DNA from: Beverwykella pulmonaria
Taxonomy: Eukaryota; Ascomycota; Dothideomycetes; Pleosporales; Melanommataceae
Reading direction: 5' to 3'
Assembly (NCBI GenBank): GCA_001599595.1
Contig: BCHH01000010.1
Coordinates: 311,667 to 375,666 of the forward strand
Length of the DNA stretch: 64,000 bases
Of the stretch, positions 1-11,860 are shown in pieces. Positions within the stretch are counted from its first letter, which is position 1, and the number at the start of each line of letters is the position of its first letter. Position numbers and translations under genes: made by a program. The notes beneath the pieces are model-generated. The model made no database searches and was not told where the DNA came from. It saw only the letters and a program-made list of their open reading frames with translations.

Positions 1-1214
1 TTCAAGTAAGCTCTCCCACGCACATAGCCCATCTGCAACCCACTAACAACTTCGCAGGTAGCGCAAGCTCATCAGACCGACATACCCGCCACACGCGTCA
101 TTCGTCACGGCGCTGAGACTTCCGCTTTTTGTTCCTGTACCAAGCGTTCCTATTTTGACATTTTTATTTTGCATTCAGTCCACAGCATCGGGACATAGCG
201 GGCATTCTGAGGTTCTGTGGACACGTCCTCCACCACCTCCTAGGCGGCGTTTTGGTTCTCTTTTTCTAGAGCGTTTTGAAAGCACCGCGATGGTGCGGAC
301 GGTAATGACAGATGGATACGGGCCACGAGATGGACAGAAAAAAATATGGCGTGACGACCCTGGGGATTATGTAAATAACGAGTGACGGCGTGGAGGCTGT
401 GAATATGACGACTCTCCGTTTACACATTTATGATTACTACTGCGTGAAGACTGGTCTAACATTTCTTGTCGCCGCCGATGTTCGCTTGCCCCGCTGCTGC
501 TGACAAAGCAATTGGCGCAAGATGTCGTGCTGGTGCATTTGTTGAAAGGGGAATGACAGAATGTCCGTGACTCTGATTGTGACTGTGACTGACTGTGACT
601 GTGGATGTCTTGTGCCGTGATTCCATAGAAAACGAGGGTGTCGAGGGGCTGGAGCCTTCCAGGCATGTAGGGCGGTTGCATGTGCCAAGACAAAGTGGGA
701 TGTGCTAGCGCGTTTCGCCGTAGCTACCTATCCCATCATCTAGCACCTTCGCTCGCCCATACTGTTCACCCTCAACGACCGCCCTTCTGCTTATGCCATA
801 CGGCCCCCTCTCCTCCCCAGTCCGTACACTCACTCGAAGACTCGACGACTTCGTCACACCCGACTGTCTGAGCCAACACCCCACAGCGCTGCCCGTTTGC
901 ACCCGAGCCACTCCTCCGCGGCCATAATCCACTGCTCCCCTCCCCACAACAGCCGGCAAGCTGGGGAAGAGAAGGTTTTCCGGTGAGGACCTTGGAAGTC
1001 CGCATAAAAAAGCCATGTCGGTAAGTCCAAGCGCTATGGCAGTAAATCTGCTAGCCCAGGCAGGCACCAACTGCTCAAGTCGAGGCTGTGTATTTATAAA
1101 CACCCGCGGCCGCCTCAGTGAGCTCTTATAGCCACGGCCACCCTTTGCTCCGTCCCAGCTACTCACCACATCACACTCTGCATTTTTAACACACACATAT
1201 TGTAGGAGGACAAC
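1..1214. other. Intergenic / UBA1 upstream region
   Basis: No supportable gene. Holds a short imperfect TGACTG-type microsatellite at about 577-601. A pyrimidine-rich stretch with a plausible 3' splice site (TTGTAG) ends about 9 bases before the UBA1 start, so a 5'-UTR intron is possible. The longer open frames on the minus strand here have low-complexity, unconvincing protein sequence. Confidence 0.5.
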
Positions 1215-4200
1215 ATGCAAATCGACAGCCCCGCTGCTGTCGCTGAACGGCCCAAGGATGGGCCGGGCGAGATCGACGAGTCGCTCTACAGCAGACAGCT
1301 GTACGTGCTCGGTCATGAGGCCATGAAGCGCATGGGCTCCTCCAACATCCTCATTGCTGGTCTGCGAGGCCTTGGAGTCGAGATCGCCAAGAATATCGCA
1401 CTCGCCGGCGTCAAATCGCTGACACTGTACGACCCCAAACCCGCCGCCCTCGCTGACCTGTCATCGCAATTCTTCCTCCATCCAGAGGACGTCGGCAAGC
1501 CCCGCGCCAGCGTCACTGTTCCCCGAGTCTCCGAGCTGAACCCATACACACCTGTGCACGAATTTGCGGGCAAGGATCTGACATCAGACTTGTCCCAGTT
1601 GAAGCAGTTTCAAGCCATTGTCCTGACAGATACGCCCTTGAAGGACCAGATCAAGATCGCCGACTACTGCCACGAGAACGGCATCTATATTGTCATCACT
1701 GACACCTTCGGCTTGTTCGGCTCCATATTCACAGACTTTGGCAAGAAGTTCACAATAGGAGACCCGAATGGAGAGGTTGTCAACACCGGGATTGTGGCCG
1801 CTATCACTGCAGATGGTCTGGTCTCTGCGCTTGACGAAACTCGCCATGGCCTAGAGGATGGAGATTACGTTACCTTTTCCGAGATCCAGGGCATGGAGGG
1901 ACTGAACAATGCTGCCCCCAAAAAAATAGAAGTCAAGGGCCCATACACTTTCTCCATTGGCGATGTGTCCGAGCACGGGGATTACATACGCGGTGGCCAG
2001 TACACCCAGGTCAAAATGCCCAAGATCATCGATTTTGAGTCGTTTAGCCAGCAACTGAAGAAGCCCGAGCTGCTCATCTCCGACTTCGCCAAATTCGATA
2101 GGCCCCAGCAACTCCACGTGGGTATACAAGCGCTCCATGCGTTCGCGGAAAGCCATGGTGGAGAGTTCCCACGTGCACACCACGAGGCCGATGCAGCGGA
2201 AGTCTTCAAGCTCGCTGAAAATCTTGCAAGTCAAGGTGAGGACAAGATTGAGCTTGACGAGAAGCTCATCAAGGAGCTCAGTTACCAGGCTCGCGGTGAC
2301 CTCAGCCCAATCGCAGCGTTCTTTGGCGGAATGGCCGCTCAGGAAATCCTCAAATCCGTGTCTGGGAAGTTCCACCCCATCGTCCAGCTCCTCTACTTCG
2401 ATTCCCTCGAGTCTCTACCATCATCAACCACCCGTTCCGAGGAGCAGTGCAAACCAATTGGCTCACGTTACGATGGTCAGATTGCAGTGTTTGGTAAAGA
2501 ATACCAGGATAAACTCGGCAACGTCAAAGAATTTCTCGTCGGTGCCGGCGCTATTGGCTGCGAAATGTTGAAGAATTGGGCCATGATGGGTCTAGGTGCT
2601 GGTCCTGAGGGAAAGATCTATGTCACAGACAACGACCAGATCGAGAGGAGCAATCTGAATCGGCAGTTCCTGTTCCGACCCACCGACGTCGGCAAACTCA
2701 AGAGCACTGCTGCTGCTGCCGCAGTTCAAGCTATGAACCCTGATCTGAAGGGCAAGATCGAGACCATGTCGGAAAAAGTTGGTCCCGACACCGAGCACAT
2801 CTTCAACGAGAATTTCTGGAACAACTTGGACGCGGTCACAAATGCCTTGGATAATGTGGAGGCACGAACCTACGTCGACCGCCGATGCGTCTTCTTCCGA
2901 AAATCTCTTCTTGATAGTGGCACTCTGGGAACCAAGGGCAATGTTCAAGTCATTCTCCCGCACATTACCGAGTCCTATTCGTCTTCACAAGATCCACCAG
3001 AGCGGTCTTTCCCAATGTGTACACTGCGGAGTTTCCCAAACAAGATTGAGCACACGATTGCCTGGGCTCGGGAGATGTTTGATACATTCTTCGTCAAGGG
3101 ACCCGAGATTGTCAACCTTTACCTCACACAACCTAATTACTTGGGGGCCACCCTAAAGCAATCGGGTAACGAGAAGCAGACTCTGGAGACGCTTCGGGAC
3201 TTCCTAGTAACAGAGAAGCCCTTGACCTTCGACGACTGCATCATCTGGGCGCGTCAGCAATTCGAGAAGAGCTACAACAATGCCATTCAGCAGCTGCTGT
3301 ACAACTTTCCGAAGGACTCTACAACCGGCTCCGGCCAGCCATTCTGGTCTGGGCCTAAGCGTGCACCTGACGCTTTGAAGTTCGACCCATCCAACCCCAC
3401 TCACCTCTCTTTCGTAATCGCAGCTGCCAATCTCCACGCTTTCAACTACGGCATCAACCCCAAGGGTGTCCCTAAGGAACACTACCTGGAGGTCCTCAAT
3501 GACATGATCGTTCCAGACTTCAAGCCAGACCCCACCGTCAAGATCCAAGCGAGCGATGCGGAACCGGATCCGAATGCAGCCACTGGTCCAGTAGACGACA
3601 ACGATGGTCTGAATAAGATCATTGAGTCGTTGCCTGCGCCAAAGTCGCTTGCGGGCTTCAAGCTCGAGCCTGTAGAGTTCGAAAAGGATGACGACACAAA
3701 CCACCACATCGACTTCATCACAGCTGCGAGCAATTTACGGGCTGAAAACTACAAGATTGAGCCGTCAGACCGGCATCAGACCAAGTTCATCGCGGGTAAG
3801 ATCATCCCAGCGATTGCCACCACTACCGCCTTGGTCACCGGTCTTGTGAACCTTGAGTTGTACAAGATCTTAGACGGCAAGACAGATATTGAGCAGTACA
3901 AGAACGGGTTCGTAAACTTGGCACTGCCGTTCTTTGGATTTAGCGAGCCCATCAGCAGTCCGAAGGGCAAATATGTCGGACACAACGGCGAGGAGTTCGC
4001 AATTGACAAGCTATGGGATCGGTTTGAGCTTGAGGATATCACCCTCCAAGAGTTCATCGACCACTTCGACAAGAAGGGTCTCAACGTGCAGATGGTCAGC
4101 TCGGGCGTCAGTCTGCTCTATGCTTCCTTCTACCCACCTGCCAAACTGAAGGACAGGCTGGTTCTCTCGTAAGTTTTCCCGTATCCCTCCTCAGAATCCC

Positions 4201-4351
4201 GCTAACACTTCCCAGCATGAGCAAGCTCGTTGAAGTCATCAGCAAGAAGCCGATCCCGGATCACCAGAAAAATGTCATCTTCGAGATCACTGCGGAAGAC
4301 CAGACAGAGGAGGATGTCGAGATACCATATGTGATGGTGAAGCTGCAGTAG
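1215..4351 (+). CDS. UBA1: Ubiquitin-activating enzyme E1
   Basis: Activates ubiquitin with ATP and passes it as a thioester to E2 enzymes in cytosol and nucleus. Two exons, 1215-4168 and 4216-4351, with a 47-bp GTAAGT...CAG intron; 1029 residues, matching yeast Uba1 length. Without splicing the frame ends on a TAA inside the donor and loses the last ~45 residues. The inactive N-terminal adenylation half begins near residue 24 (SRQLYVLG) with [12 protein letters not shown] near 50. The active adenylation site [14 protein letters not shown] lies near 443. The catalytic cysteine is Cys602 in [10 protein letters not shown], with the SCCH domain following. The ubiquitin-fold domain closes the protein and ends in VMVKLQ. 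The ATG at 1215 gives the expected family N-terminus. Same-strand neighbour of NBP35, about 300 bp away. Family assignment is very secure. Confidence 0.97.
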
Positions 4352-4655
4352 CGAGCGACCGTTGGTAGGTGTTTGTCTTGGACAGCGGGGAATTGTCAGC
4401 GCATGACGAATTATGGTCATGCATGCTATACATAGAGGAGCATGAAAGGCGAATAGAAACTTCACTCATACGATATTTGATTTTGGATTGAAATGAGTAT
4501 GAACCCCGCGGAAATGTTCCCGCGCCGACAACGGAAACGTGGGGCAAAATGCCAAGCAAGCTATCAGCCCTGTGAACTTTGGATTAGCAAGCCGCATCTT
4601 TGGCAACCCTTTTTCTCCCTCCTTCAAGATATCACCCACCACTCGCATAGGTAAC

Positions 4656-5733
4656 ATGGCGCCCTCGTTAGAAGAGCCGACGCAAGTCGATTTTGACGCT
4701 CCCCTCAAAGCAGCCCCTCAACTCGTCGCTCCCGAACCAGGTACATACGCCTCGCGCCACCATTCTCACTCCCGAATGCCTCATACTTACCCTCTCAGAA
4801 CACTGTCCTGGCCCCGAATCTCAAGCGGCCGGCACCGCCGATTCGTGCGCCGGCTGCCCCAACCAAGCGATATGCGCCTCTGCGCCCAAAGGCCCCGATC
4901 CAGACATCCCCCTCATAACCGCGCGCCTCGCCTCCATAACACACAAACTGCTTGTTCTTTCCGGAAAAGGCGGGGTCGGCAAATCTACGTTCTCTACCAT
5001 GCTTGCGCACGGCTTCGCGTCGAACCAAGATCATACCGTGGGGCTGATGGACACAGATATTTGTGGTCCGTCAATACCGAAGATGATGGGCGTAGAAGAG
5101 GAGACGATACATGTCACGGGTGAAGGGTGGGAGCCCGTGTGGATGTCTGAGAACCTGGGGGTCATGAGCGTGCAGTTCATGTTGCCAAACCGAGACGATG
5201 CTGTGATCTGGCGGGGGGCGAAGAAGAATGGGCTCATCAAGAAGTTCCTCATGGAGGTTGTGTGGGGAGAGCTTGACTTCCTGGTCGTGGATACGCCGCC
5301 GGGGACGAGCGATGAGCATTTGAGCGTGAACAGTTATTTGAAGGGCGCCGGGGTGGATGGCGCGGTGCTGGTTACTACGCCCCAAGAGGTCAGTTTGCTG
5401 GATGTGAGAAAAGAGATTGATTTTTGTCGGAAGGCAGGGATTAGGATTTTGGGCATCGTGGAAAATATGAGTGGGTTTGTATGTCCAGGGTGTAAACACG
5501 AGAGTCAGATATTTAGGGCGAGCACTGGGGGTGCAAGGATGTTGGCGGAGGAGGAAGGAATCCCATTTCTGGGCGCGGTGCCTCTAGATCCAAGGATTGG
5601 GATGGCGTGTGACTTTGGGGAGAGCTTCTTGGACGCGTTTCCTGATTCTCCAGCGTGTGAAGCGATTCGGGAAGTGGTGAGGAGAGTTGCGCAGGAGATG
5701 GGCGTTAAGGGGGACGTGTTGGGAAAGAGCTGA
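4656..5733 (+). CDS. NBP35: Cytosolic Fe-S cluster assembly P-loop ATPase Nbp35
   Basis: Scaffold of the cytosolic iron-sulfur assembly (CIA) machinery, working in a complex with Cfd1. Exons 4656-4740 and 4799-5733 flank a 58-bp intron; 339 residues. The first exon supplies the true N-terminus ([10 protein letters not shown]). The N-terminal ferredoxin-like motif C-x13-C-x2-C-x5-C (Cys31, 45, 48, 54) separates Nbp35 from Cfd1. The deviant Walker A GKGGVGKS is at residues 84-91, a Walker B-like [12 protein letters not shown] follows, and the C-terminal bridging-cluster motif CPGC is present. An alternative ATG at 4693 is in a frame open through the intron but would replace the conserved start, so 4656 is chosen. 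Confidence 0.95.
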
Positions 5734-6863
5734 GAGAAATATATGAGGTTGGGGAAGAGGCAGAGGGGTGCCTTGCATTTACTGGAGCGGGAGCATTAGA
5801 TGGCGTTCTTCAATGGTGGCGGTGGTCTTTAGCCTTGCACTGTAGATTTGGTCATTCTATACGGATCTATTGAGCCCTGTTCATCATCGAACTGATTTGG
5901 ACGAGATAGGCAAAAGATGTATGCAGAAAGAGATGACACCCCCATTTTCCGGAAAGAAACCACAGCCGAAGAGAACATCGGTCCACTACGCACACACACT
6001 TCTGGTTCTTTGCGATTGATTCATCACGGGTTCCGAATGAACAGCGCATACATGCTTTCCAATAACCTCATATGCACCTAAGAAAGATGCTTTTGAAATG
6101 CCTGCCCACGATTGGATTGCCAGCATCCGCACCGCCACAACCATGACGACAATATTTTGACGCCACAAACCATCCCAAGCTGAAACTTGGCTGCAAGAGC
6201 TTGGGCCCGCATGTTTGATTAGTGCTGCCGGGACCCCAGCTTCGCAGGGGATCCTCACGACGTTGAGGGTTTCCGCAGGGAGAAGCTGGACGCGCAAGAG
6301 GGGGCGCTTGTTTACTTTCCATTGACGATAAACCCTCTCAGACAGCTTGAAATAATGGGAAAAAAAATGATGAACAGACGATGATAGAAACCTCAAGCCA
6401 CTCCAGTCTCGATGCCATGGCCCCAGTTAGCGGCATCCTAGCTGCTCTGGGCACTCTTAGCCTGCATGCAACTCCTGTGGCACCCTCGAGCAAGCAATCA
6501 CATCCATACAACAACATTGCTCACGCCAGTTGCATGCGCTTCGCCCCCATCACGACGCCCGCCTTTCAGCCCTTTTTGCCCATGCGCTGAAATAAGGGAC
6601 ACGTCCTCCCTTGCTTCTTTCTCTGACTTGCAACAATTGCCCTGCAGCATCGTGAGAAGCATCGCCCAGTTTGCGCCGAGCTTGTTCGGGACAAGATTGT
6701 TGGCAGAGTCACTACGGGTATGAGTACAGGCTCTACGCTGCTTCGAGCACGGAACTGACGGCTCTTCAGTAGTTCTAGGGACCCTTCGTGCACCTTTTCA
6801 GCTTGGTACCGCACCATCCTCTTGATCCAGCGACCGCAGACCCACGTCCCGCGCAGTACAAAC
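5734..6863. other. Intergenic, no gene seen
   Basis: Contains only short unconvincing open frames. CT-rich sequence before 6864 probably belongs to the promoter and 5' UTR of the PhoD-like gene. Confidence 0.5.
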
Positions 6864-9170
6864 ATGGCAGATGCTATCACACCCCAGACCGACCCCAGCG
6901 GGGTGCAAGGAGTTGGAACAGGTCCGCAAGTGCTCAGCACGAGGCAAGAGATGGAGGTCATCGTGGGCCCGCTCCTGAACTACAGGCGCATGAGCAACGA
7001 GACCTCGGGTGCGCCTATTTGGCACGGCAGCGTTCTTGTGGTAACCGCCATTGGCCAGCAAATTCCTGAGCTCACGCTGTCCTTCGCCGGTCCAGTGCAG
7101 CCGAACCAAGGAAACACATCCTTCACGGGGGAGGGTAGCAGGGTGTTCCGCGGTGAGAAGCTGTATGAGGACCCAGACAAGGCCTTCTGGCGCTTCCTCA
7201 TTGACCTGCCATTCCAGCAGTTCGAGTCGCGGTGGGAATACAAATTGAAGGGCTTCACGTACGTGGACGAGAAGAAAACAGCAAAGCCCCAGGTCTTCGC
7301 CGTGCCGTCCATCGCCGAGTCGATGCGCATTCTCTTCCACTCTTGCAATGGCTTCAGTGTTGGCACTGACGTCGACGCGTGGTCCGGCCCCGCACTTTGG
7401 AACGATGTGCTCCGCATGCATGAACAGAGACCCTTCCACGTCATGATTGGTGGCGGCGACCAGATCTACAACGATGGTGTGCGGATTGACGGCCCGCTTC
7501 GACCCTGGACGGATATCTCCAACCCACATAAGCGCCGGGAGTACCCGTTCGGCCAGAAAATGCGCGATGAATGCGACGAGTATTACTTCAACAACTATGT
7601 GCGGTGGTATGGACAGAAGCCTTTCTCCACTGCCAATGGCCAGATCCCGCAGCTCAACATCTGGGACGACCATGATATCATTGATGGCTTTGGTTCGTAC
7701 ACGGACAAGTTCATGAGATGCCATGTCTTTCGCGGCATTGGAGGCGTTGCGCATAAGTACTACCTCCTCTTCCAGCAGCACATGGCTCCTCCGAAGAGCA
7801 CATTCACAACGGATGCGCCCAAGACGGTCGATGTGGGCTCTGAGGGAACCCCGGCCGATCCCGTGCAGCTCAAGAACACCTTTGTCATGACCAACGACAT
7901 TGATGATCCTTCCTACATTATCGGCCCGAAACCCGGACCCTATGTTGAGGAATCCAGCCGAAGCATCTACTGCCAGCTTGGTGCCCGTATTGCATTCTGT
8001 GGTATTGATGCGCGAACGGAGCGTACCCGCCATCAGATCAACTACCCCGAGACCTACAAGCTGATCTTCGACCGCCTTAACGCGGAATTCGAGAAAAACA
8101 AGGAACTGAAGCACTTGATTCTCCTTCTGGGTGTACCCATCGCCTACCCGCGTCTGCAGTGGCTGGAGAACATCTTCTCTTCTCCTCTCATCGCCCCTAT
8201 AAAGTTTTTGAATAAGCGTTTCGGCTTCGGCGGTAGCATCTTCAACAAGTTTGACGGCAATGTTGATCTCCTAGATGATTTAGATGATCACTACACTGCG
8301 CATCAGCACAAGCATGAGCGTCGGGACTTGATTCACATGCTGCAGAACATGGCCAAGAAGCACTCAGTCCGCGTCACGATCCTTGGTGGAGATGTCCATC
8401 TCGCAGCCGTTGGACGCTTCTTCTCAAACCCCAAACTGGCCATCCCCGCGGAGCATGACTACCGCTATATGCCAAACGTGGTCAGCTCGGCGATTACCAA
8501 CAAGCCCCCACCGCAAGCCGTCGCCAATCTACTCGCTAGGCGGAACAAGATCCACCACCTAGACCACGACACCGACGAGACTCTGCTGGAGATCTTCGAC
8601 CGCGATCCGGGACACGGCACCGAGAAAACAAATGGAGCCAGCAATGGAAATGGCGCTACGAACGTTTCCGCAAACGGAGACGCAAATGGAGCCGTCAACG
8701 GCAACGGCACCGCCAAGGTTGGGAAGAAAACAAGCGATGCAAATCACGCTACCATGCCCTCCCGCAATTACGCCATCATCGCTGAATCGCACCCCGATCC
8801 CAGCTCGATTTCCACCGCTCCGCCGCCAGCCGCTGCCACAGTGCCTCAACCCGAGATCACTTCTGCTGAAGCAGCCCAGCCCAATAACGGTGCAACGCCC
8901 GCGCATTCTGCGACCCAGGCCTCGGCACCTCCGGACCCCAAGGGCAATGCGAGGAAACCAATCCATGCTGGTGAGCAAGGCGCCGGGACGGGCCATCCAG
9001 CCGCGAATGGCTTGACCCCGACGGGTCTTTGTGGGCCATTTGGGCTAGATGTGTCTATCAGGGTGGAGATTACTCCGAGTGATAAGGAAGGACATACGGA
9101 TGGATATGGGTTCAGCATTCCGGCGTTAGAGGTCGGTAGTGCGTATGCGGATCATGGGAGTAGGTGGTAG
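6864..9170 (+). CDS. PhoD-like metallophosphatase (fungal PhoD family)
   Basis: Intronless, 768 residues. Predicted metal-dependent phosphoesterase; the substrate cannot be told from sequence. Metallophosphatase signatures appear in order: GGGDQIYND (about residue 197), WDDHDIIDGFGS (about 268), and GGDVHLAAVGRF (about 509), a set of Asp/His/Asn ligands expected of PhoD-like enzymes. An N-terminal beta-rich domain precedes the catalytic core. After the core comes a low-complexity linker rich in Asn/Gly/Ala and Pro (about residues 590-710), then a short conserved-looking tail. No signal peptide, so probably intracellular. The ATG at 6864 (AAACATGG) is preferred to an in-frame ATG 42 bases upstream because of its better context. 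The opposite strand is open for 438 codons, which is a codon-bias shadow. Confidence 0.9.
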   Translation: MADAITPQTDPSGVQGVGTGPQVLSTRQEMEVIVGPLLNYRRMSNETSGAPIWHGSVLVVTAIGQQIPELTLSFAGPVQPNQGNTSFTGEGSRVFRGEKLYEDPDKAFWRFLIDLPFQQFESRWEYKLKGFTYVDEKKTAKPQVFAVPSIAESMRILFHSCNGFSVGTDVDAWSGPALWNDVLRMHEQRPFHVMIGGGDQIYNDGVRIDGPLRPWTDISNPHKRREYPFGQKMRDECDEYYFNNYVRWYGQKPFSTANGQIPQLNIWDDHDIIDGFGSYTDKFMRCHVFRGIGGVAHKYYLLFQQHMAPPKSTFTTDAPKTVDVGSEGTPADPVQLKNTFVMTNDIDDPSYIIGPKPGPYVEESSRSIYCQLGARIAFCGIDARTERTRHQINYPETYKLIFDRLNAEFEKNKELKHLILLLGVPIAYPRLQWLENIFSSPLIAPIKFLNKRFGFGGSIFNKFDGNVDLLDDLDDHYTAHQHKHERRDLIHMLQNMAKKHSVRVTILGGDVHLAAVGRFFSNPKLAIPAEHDYRYMPNVVSSAITNKPPPQAVANLLARRNKIHHLDHDTDETLLEIFDRDPGHGTEKTNGASNGNGATNVSANGDANGAVNGNGTAKVGKKTSDANHATMPSRNYAIIAESHPDPSSISTAPPPAAATVPQPEITSAEAAQPNNGATPAHSATQASAPPDPKGNARKPIHAGEQGAGTGHPAANGLTPTGLCGPFGLDVSIRVEITPSDKEGHTDGYGFSIPALEVGSAYADHGSRW

Positions 9171-9714
9171 AATGTAATGCAAAAAGGGTAAGCAAGGAGG
9201 AAAAGGTGGGGGAGGGGGAGGAAGTGAAAATGTAGCGATATGTAGTAGATGCGGGTGGCAAGACGTAATAGGCTTCGAGCTGGATTCCAAACTTGGGTAC
9301 TGATGGGTCTTGGTAGGTTTTGGTTATACCCTTTGTGTGTTTGTAGCTTCCTATATCTCTTTGGTAATAATACTGTATTTTGATATGTAGTGACTAATAT
9401 TTTGGGTCCTCGGTTTAACAGGATCCGTTTTTTTTCAACGTGTATTGCTTATCCCTGGAGTCATTAGAAGGGGGCGTTGAAGCTATATCACGATGCTAAA
9501 GCCTTTCAGTATGGAAGCCTAGTTCGGAGAGCTGGATTTTAGTGTGTGGCTACATTGCTGACGGGGTGAAGCCAGGCAGCAATTTCATATTTAGCTAATC
9601 ATTCAGTTCATCTTAGACTATCACCACCATCTCTCTCCTCGTCCTCAAGAACCACATTTCGACCCACCATCTAAATCTAACATATGTCAAGCGGCTACCA
9701 AATCAGATAAAACT
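9171..9714. other. Intergenic, no gene seen
   Basis: AT-rich 3' flank of the PhoD-like gene and promoter of the phosphatase gene; a pyrimidine-rich tract lies around 9620-9670. Confidence 0.5.
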
Positions 9715-10542
9715 ATGCAGATGTTCGACGATGAAAACATAGCGCATATTGAAGATGTTCCCGGGTTGTATATATCGAATGTTGTAGTCCCTTGTTCGGC
9801 TGCGCGGCTTATGGAGAATGGGATTACACATGTCCTCACACTTTTGAATAGTGAGAAGAGGCTAGGAGGGCTAGAAAGAGCGGGAATCGTGAATAAGAGA
9901 GTGGAGATTGAGGATGATCCGCTCGCGGACCTACTAATTCAGTTGGATGAGGTGTGTGCATGGATCGACGGCGCTCTCGAATCCTCAGCGAAAATTCCAA
10001 CAAACGAAATTGGCGACGATACTAAGGATGCGGCGACGGGCGAAGGTGAGAGGAAGATAGCACATGATGTGAAGACCCGAAGAGCGAAAGTGCTTGTTCA
10101 CTGTCTGCAGGGCATCTCGCGATCGGGGGCTGTGGTTGTGGCTTATTTGATGTGCAAGTTGAAGATTGAGTATGCAGAGGCGTTGGAGGTGGCGAGGAAA
10201 TACAGGCCCGTCATAACACCTAATGACGGGTTTGCTAGACAGCTTAGACTATGGCACGAGATGGGGTACTCAGTCTTCAAAGTGAAGGATATAAATATGG
10301 ACAAGAAAAAAGATGGGGAAAGTGAAGGCATTAATATGGACGAAAAGGCTGAGAGGCTGTTCAAATCTCAATACTTAGGGTGGAAGAAGGAGAGAGACGC
10401 AGTGCTGGCTTGTGGAGAGGAAGAAAGTAACAGATTGAGGGCGAAGAGTATGGCAGCAGCAGCAGCGAGGATTGGGAAAAGGAGGTTGGAGTTTCAGGTA
10501 CACAAGAGTGAAGAAGGAAGGGAGGAAGGGGAGCAGTCATAA
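9715..10542 (+). CDS. Dual-specificity protein phosphatase
   Basis: Single exon, 275 residues. The N-terminal half is a DSPc domain (about residues 10-185): it opens with a family-like VPGLYISN segment, has a long acidic insertion around residues 90-125, and carries the active-site loop HCLQGISRSG with nucleophile Cys130 and Arg136 (HCx5R). It then continues into the helix region VVVAYLM and the RPVITPNDGF segment common to this family. The C-terminal ~90 residues are charged, likely helical, and lack the cysteine zinc-binding domain of Yvh1, so this is not a full Yvh1 orthologue. It should remove phosphate from Tyr and Ser/Thr of a protein substrate; the target is unknown. No signal peptide. 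Confidence 0.88.
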   Translation: MQMFDDENIAHIEDVPGLYISNVVVPCSAARLMENGITHVLTLLNSEKRLGGLERAGIVNKRVEIEDDPLADLLIQLDEVCAWIDGALESSAKIPTNEIGDDTKDAATGEGERKIAHDVKTRRAKVLVHCLQGISRSGAVVVAYLMCKLKIEYAEALEVARKYRPVITPNDGFARQLRLWHEMGYSVFKVKDINMDKKKDGESEGINMDEKAERLFKSQYLGWKKERDAVLACGEEESNRLRAKSMAAAAARIGKRRLEFQVHKSEEGREEGEQS

Positions 10543-11449
10543 GGGGGGATTGGGTTGAAAGAAATGGAACCATCTGGATATTTAACGTACAGGTTCATCT
10601 ATCCCGTGCCAGAATCAACATACTTATCATCACAACGAACATCACTCTATCAATCTGCTTCGTCATATCACGATACCCGTTCAGACTAAGCCCTCTGTCA
10701 TCGTTCGCAATTGCAGGCTTTGTGGTCTGAAGAGCTTCCTCCACTTCGTCTCCATGCCTCAATGGACTCCATCATATTACTGGGAGTACTTAATTTCACA
10801 CGTGATCTTGTGATTCTTTTGTGCCATATTCGTTAAGTCTGTCTTTTCAACGTTTGGCCAGGCATTGTTAAAAATTGTACCGTGACAAGTTTAATTCGAT
10901 ATGGATATAAGCCCGAGATACATGACGGCCAACGGCAAGTGAGCTGTTCACCGCGAGCCGAAGATGTGGGAAGTTGAAGTGCAAGGAAGGTGGTCGATGG
11001 ACGTTCGAAACGGCAACGGAAGAGAGGTAATGGTTTACGAAGCGAAATTATGAGGATGTGTGAGTAATGACTTTGCTTGAAGAGACACGATGGCGCGGCG
11101 AGTGGGCGTTGCGAGTGGATGATGGTAGTTCTTACTCTTCAGGCGGAGCGGAGAATCGTCAACCCGTGCGGGGGAACTTGCGATGTGGAGCTATTTAGAG
11201 AAGGGGATTTAATTTATCGTAGGTACTATACAACTGATCACCAATAGCGCAAAATGAGACCCTTTATTTACAGCTCTTATACAACCGATTACCTCTAAGC
11301 ACGAACCAATTTCCCACGGATATCATAACGCCGTAATTCCCGACACCCAGATGTACCCTATACATACCCCCATATTTGCACATAAAGTCGTCATTCCCTT
11401 CACACTGTTGCGGCTTAGTCTTTCGCCCCAGACCATCTGATCAGCTCGT
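10543..11449. other. Intergenic, with a possible LTR end fragment
   Basis: No gene supported. Bases 10636-10675 resemble the 3' end of the solo LTR at 53650-53815, including an identical CTTCGTCATATCACGATA. Confidence 0.4.
10636..10675 (+). repeat. Possible LTR end remnant
   Basis: About 40 bp similar to the terminal part of the LTR at 53650-53815, sharing the RIP-like end CATATCACGATA. Too short to exclude chance outside the 18-base identical core. Confidence 0.35.
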
Positions 11450-11860
11450 TCACCCGCCATCTCGAGACTGTGGGGACTGCGATCGTGCCATCGGAGTGGT
11501 ATATGCTGTAACTGGTCTTGATCTTGTCCTTGGCATTCGTTCAGCCTGGTGTGTGCGGGTGGTGGTTCGATTGGATGAAAACGGGTCTGGTCGCCATGGC
11601 TCGTCCCGCAGAGTTTCTTTCAGCCAACCACGCACTGTTGATGTGACGGGAGGAAGATTTGAGCGACTTGACGCGTTATCACGTGATTTGAGGCTAACCA
11701 GATTGAGGCGTTGTGTAAGAATCATCTCGTCGTCGGATTCAGTTGAGTGTTTAGGTGCAAGTATATTTGGATCGTGAGCGCAGTGGGATACGGAGGATAT
11801 CCATTCGCCTATATAGGAGAAGGATGTGTCTTGGTGGTGTTTGCTTTGTGGATGAGACAT
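11450..11860 (-). CDS. Hypothetical small protein (doubtful)
   Basis: An open frame of 136 codons with a polar, Ser/Thr/Arg-rich composition. No signal peptide, membrane segment or recognised domain. The opposite strand is open for nearly the same stretch (11376-11777), so at most one is real. It is listed because it is the longest frame in a 4-kb interval between well-supported genes. No function is proposed. Confidence 0.25.
   Translation of the reverse strand: MSHPQSKHHQDTSFSYIGEWISSVSHCAHDPNILAPKHSTESDDEMILTQRLNLVSLKSRDNASSRSNLPPVTSTVRGWLKETLRDEPWRPDPFSSNRTTTRTHQAERMPRTRSRPVTAYTTPMARSQSPQSRDGG

Noticed and set aside
705..1316. 203-codon minus-strand frame overlapping the UBA1 start
   Set aside because: No recognisable domain, overlaps the UBA1 start and promoter region; unsupported.
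6798..8114. 438-codon open frame on the minus strand
   Set aside because: Lies wholly opposite the well-supported PhoD-like gene; a GC-biased codon shadow with no domain.
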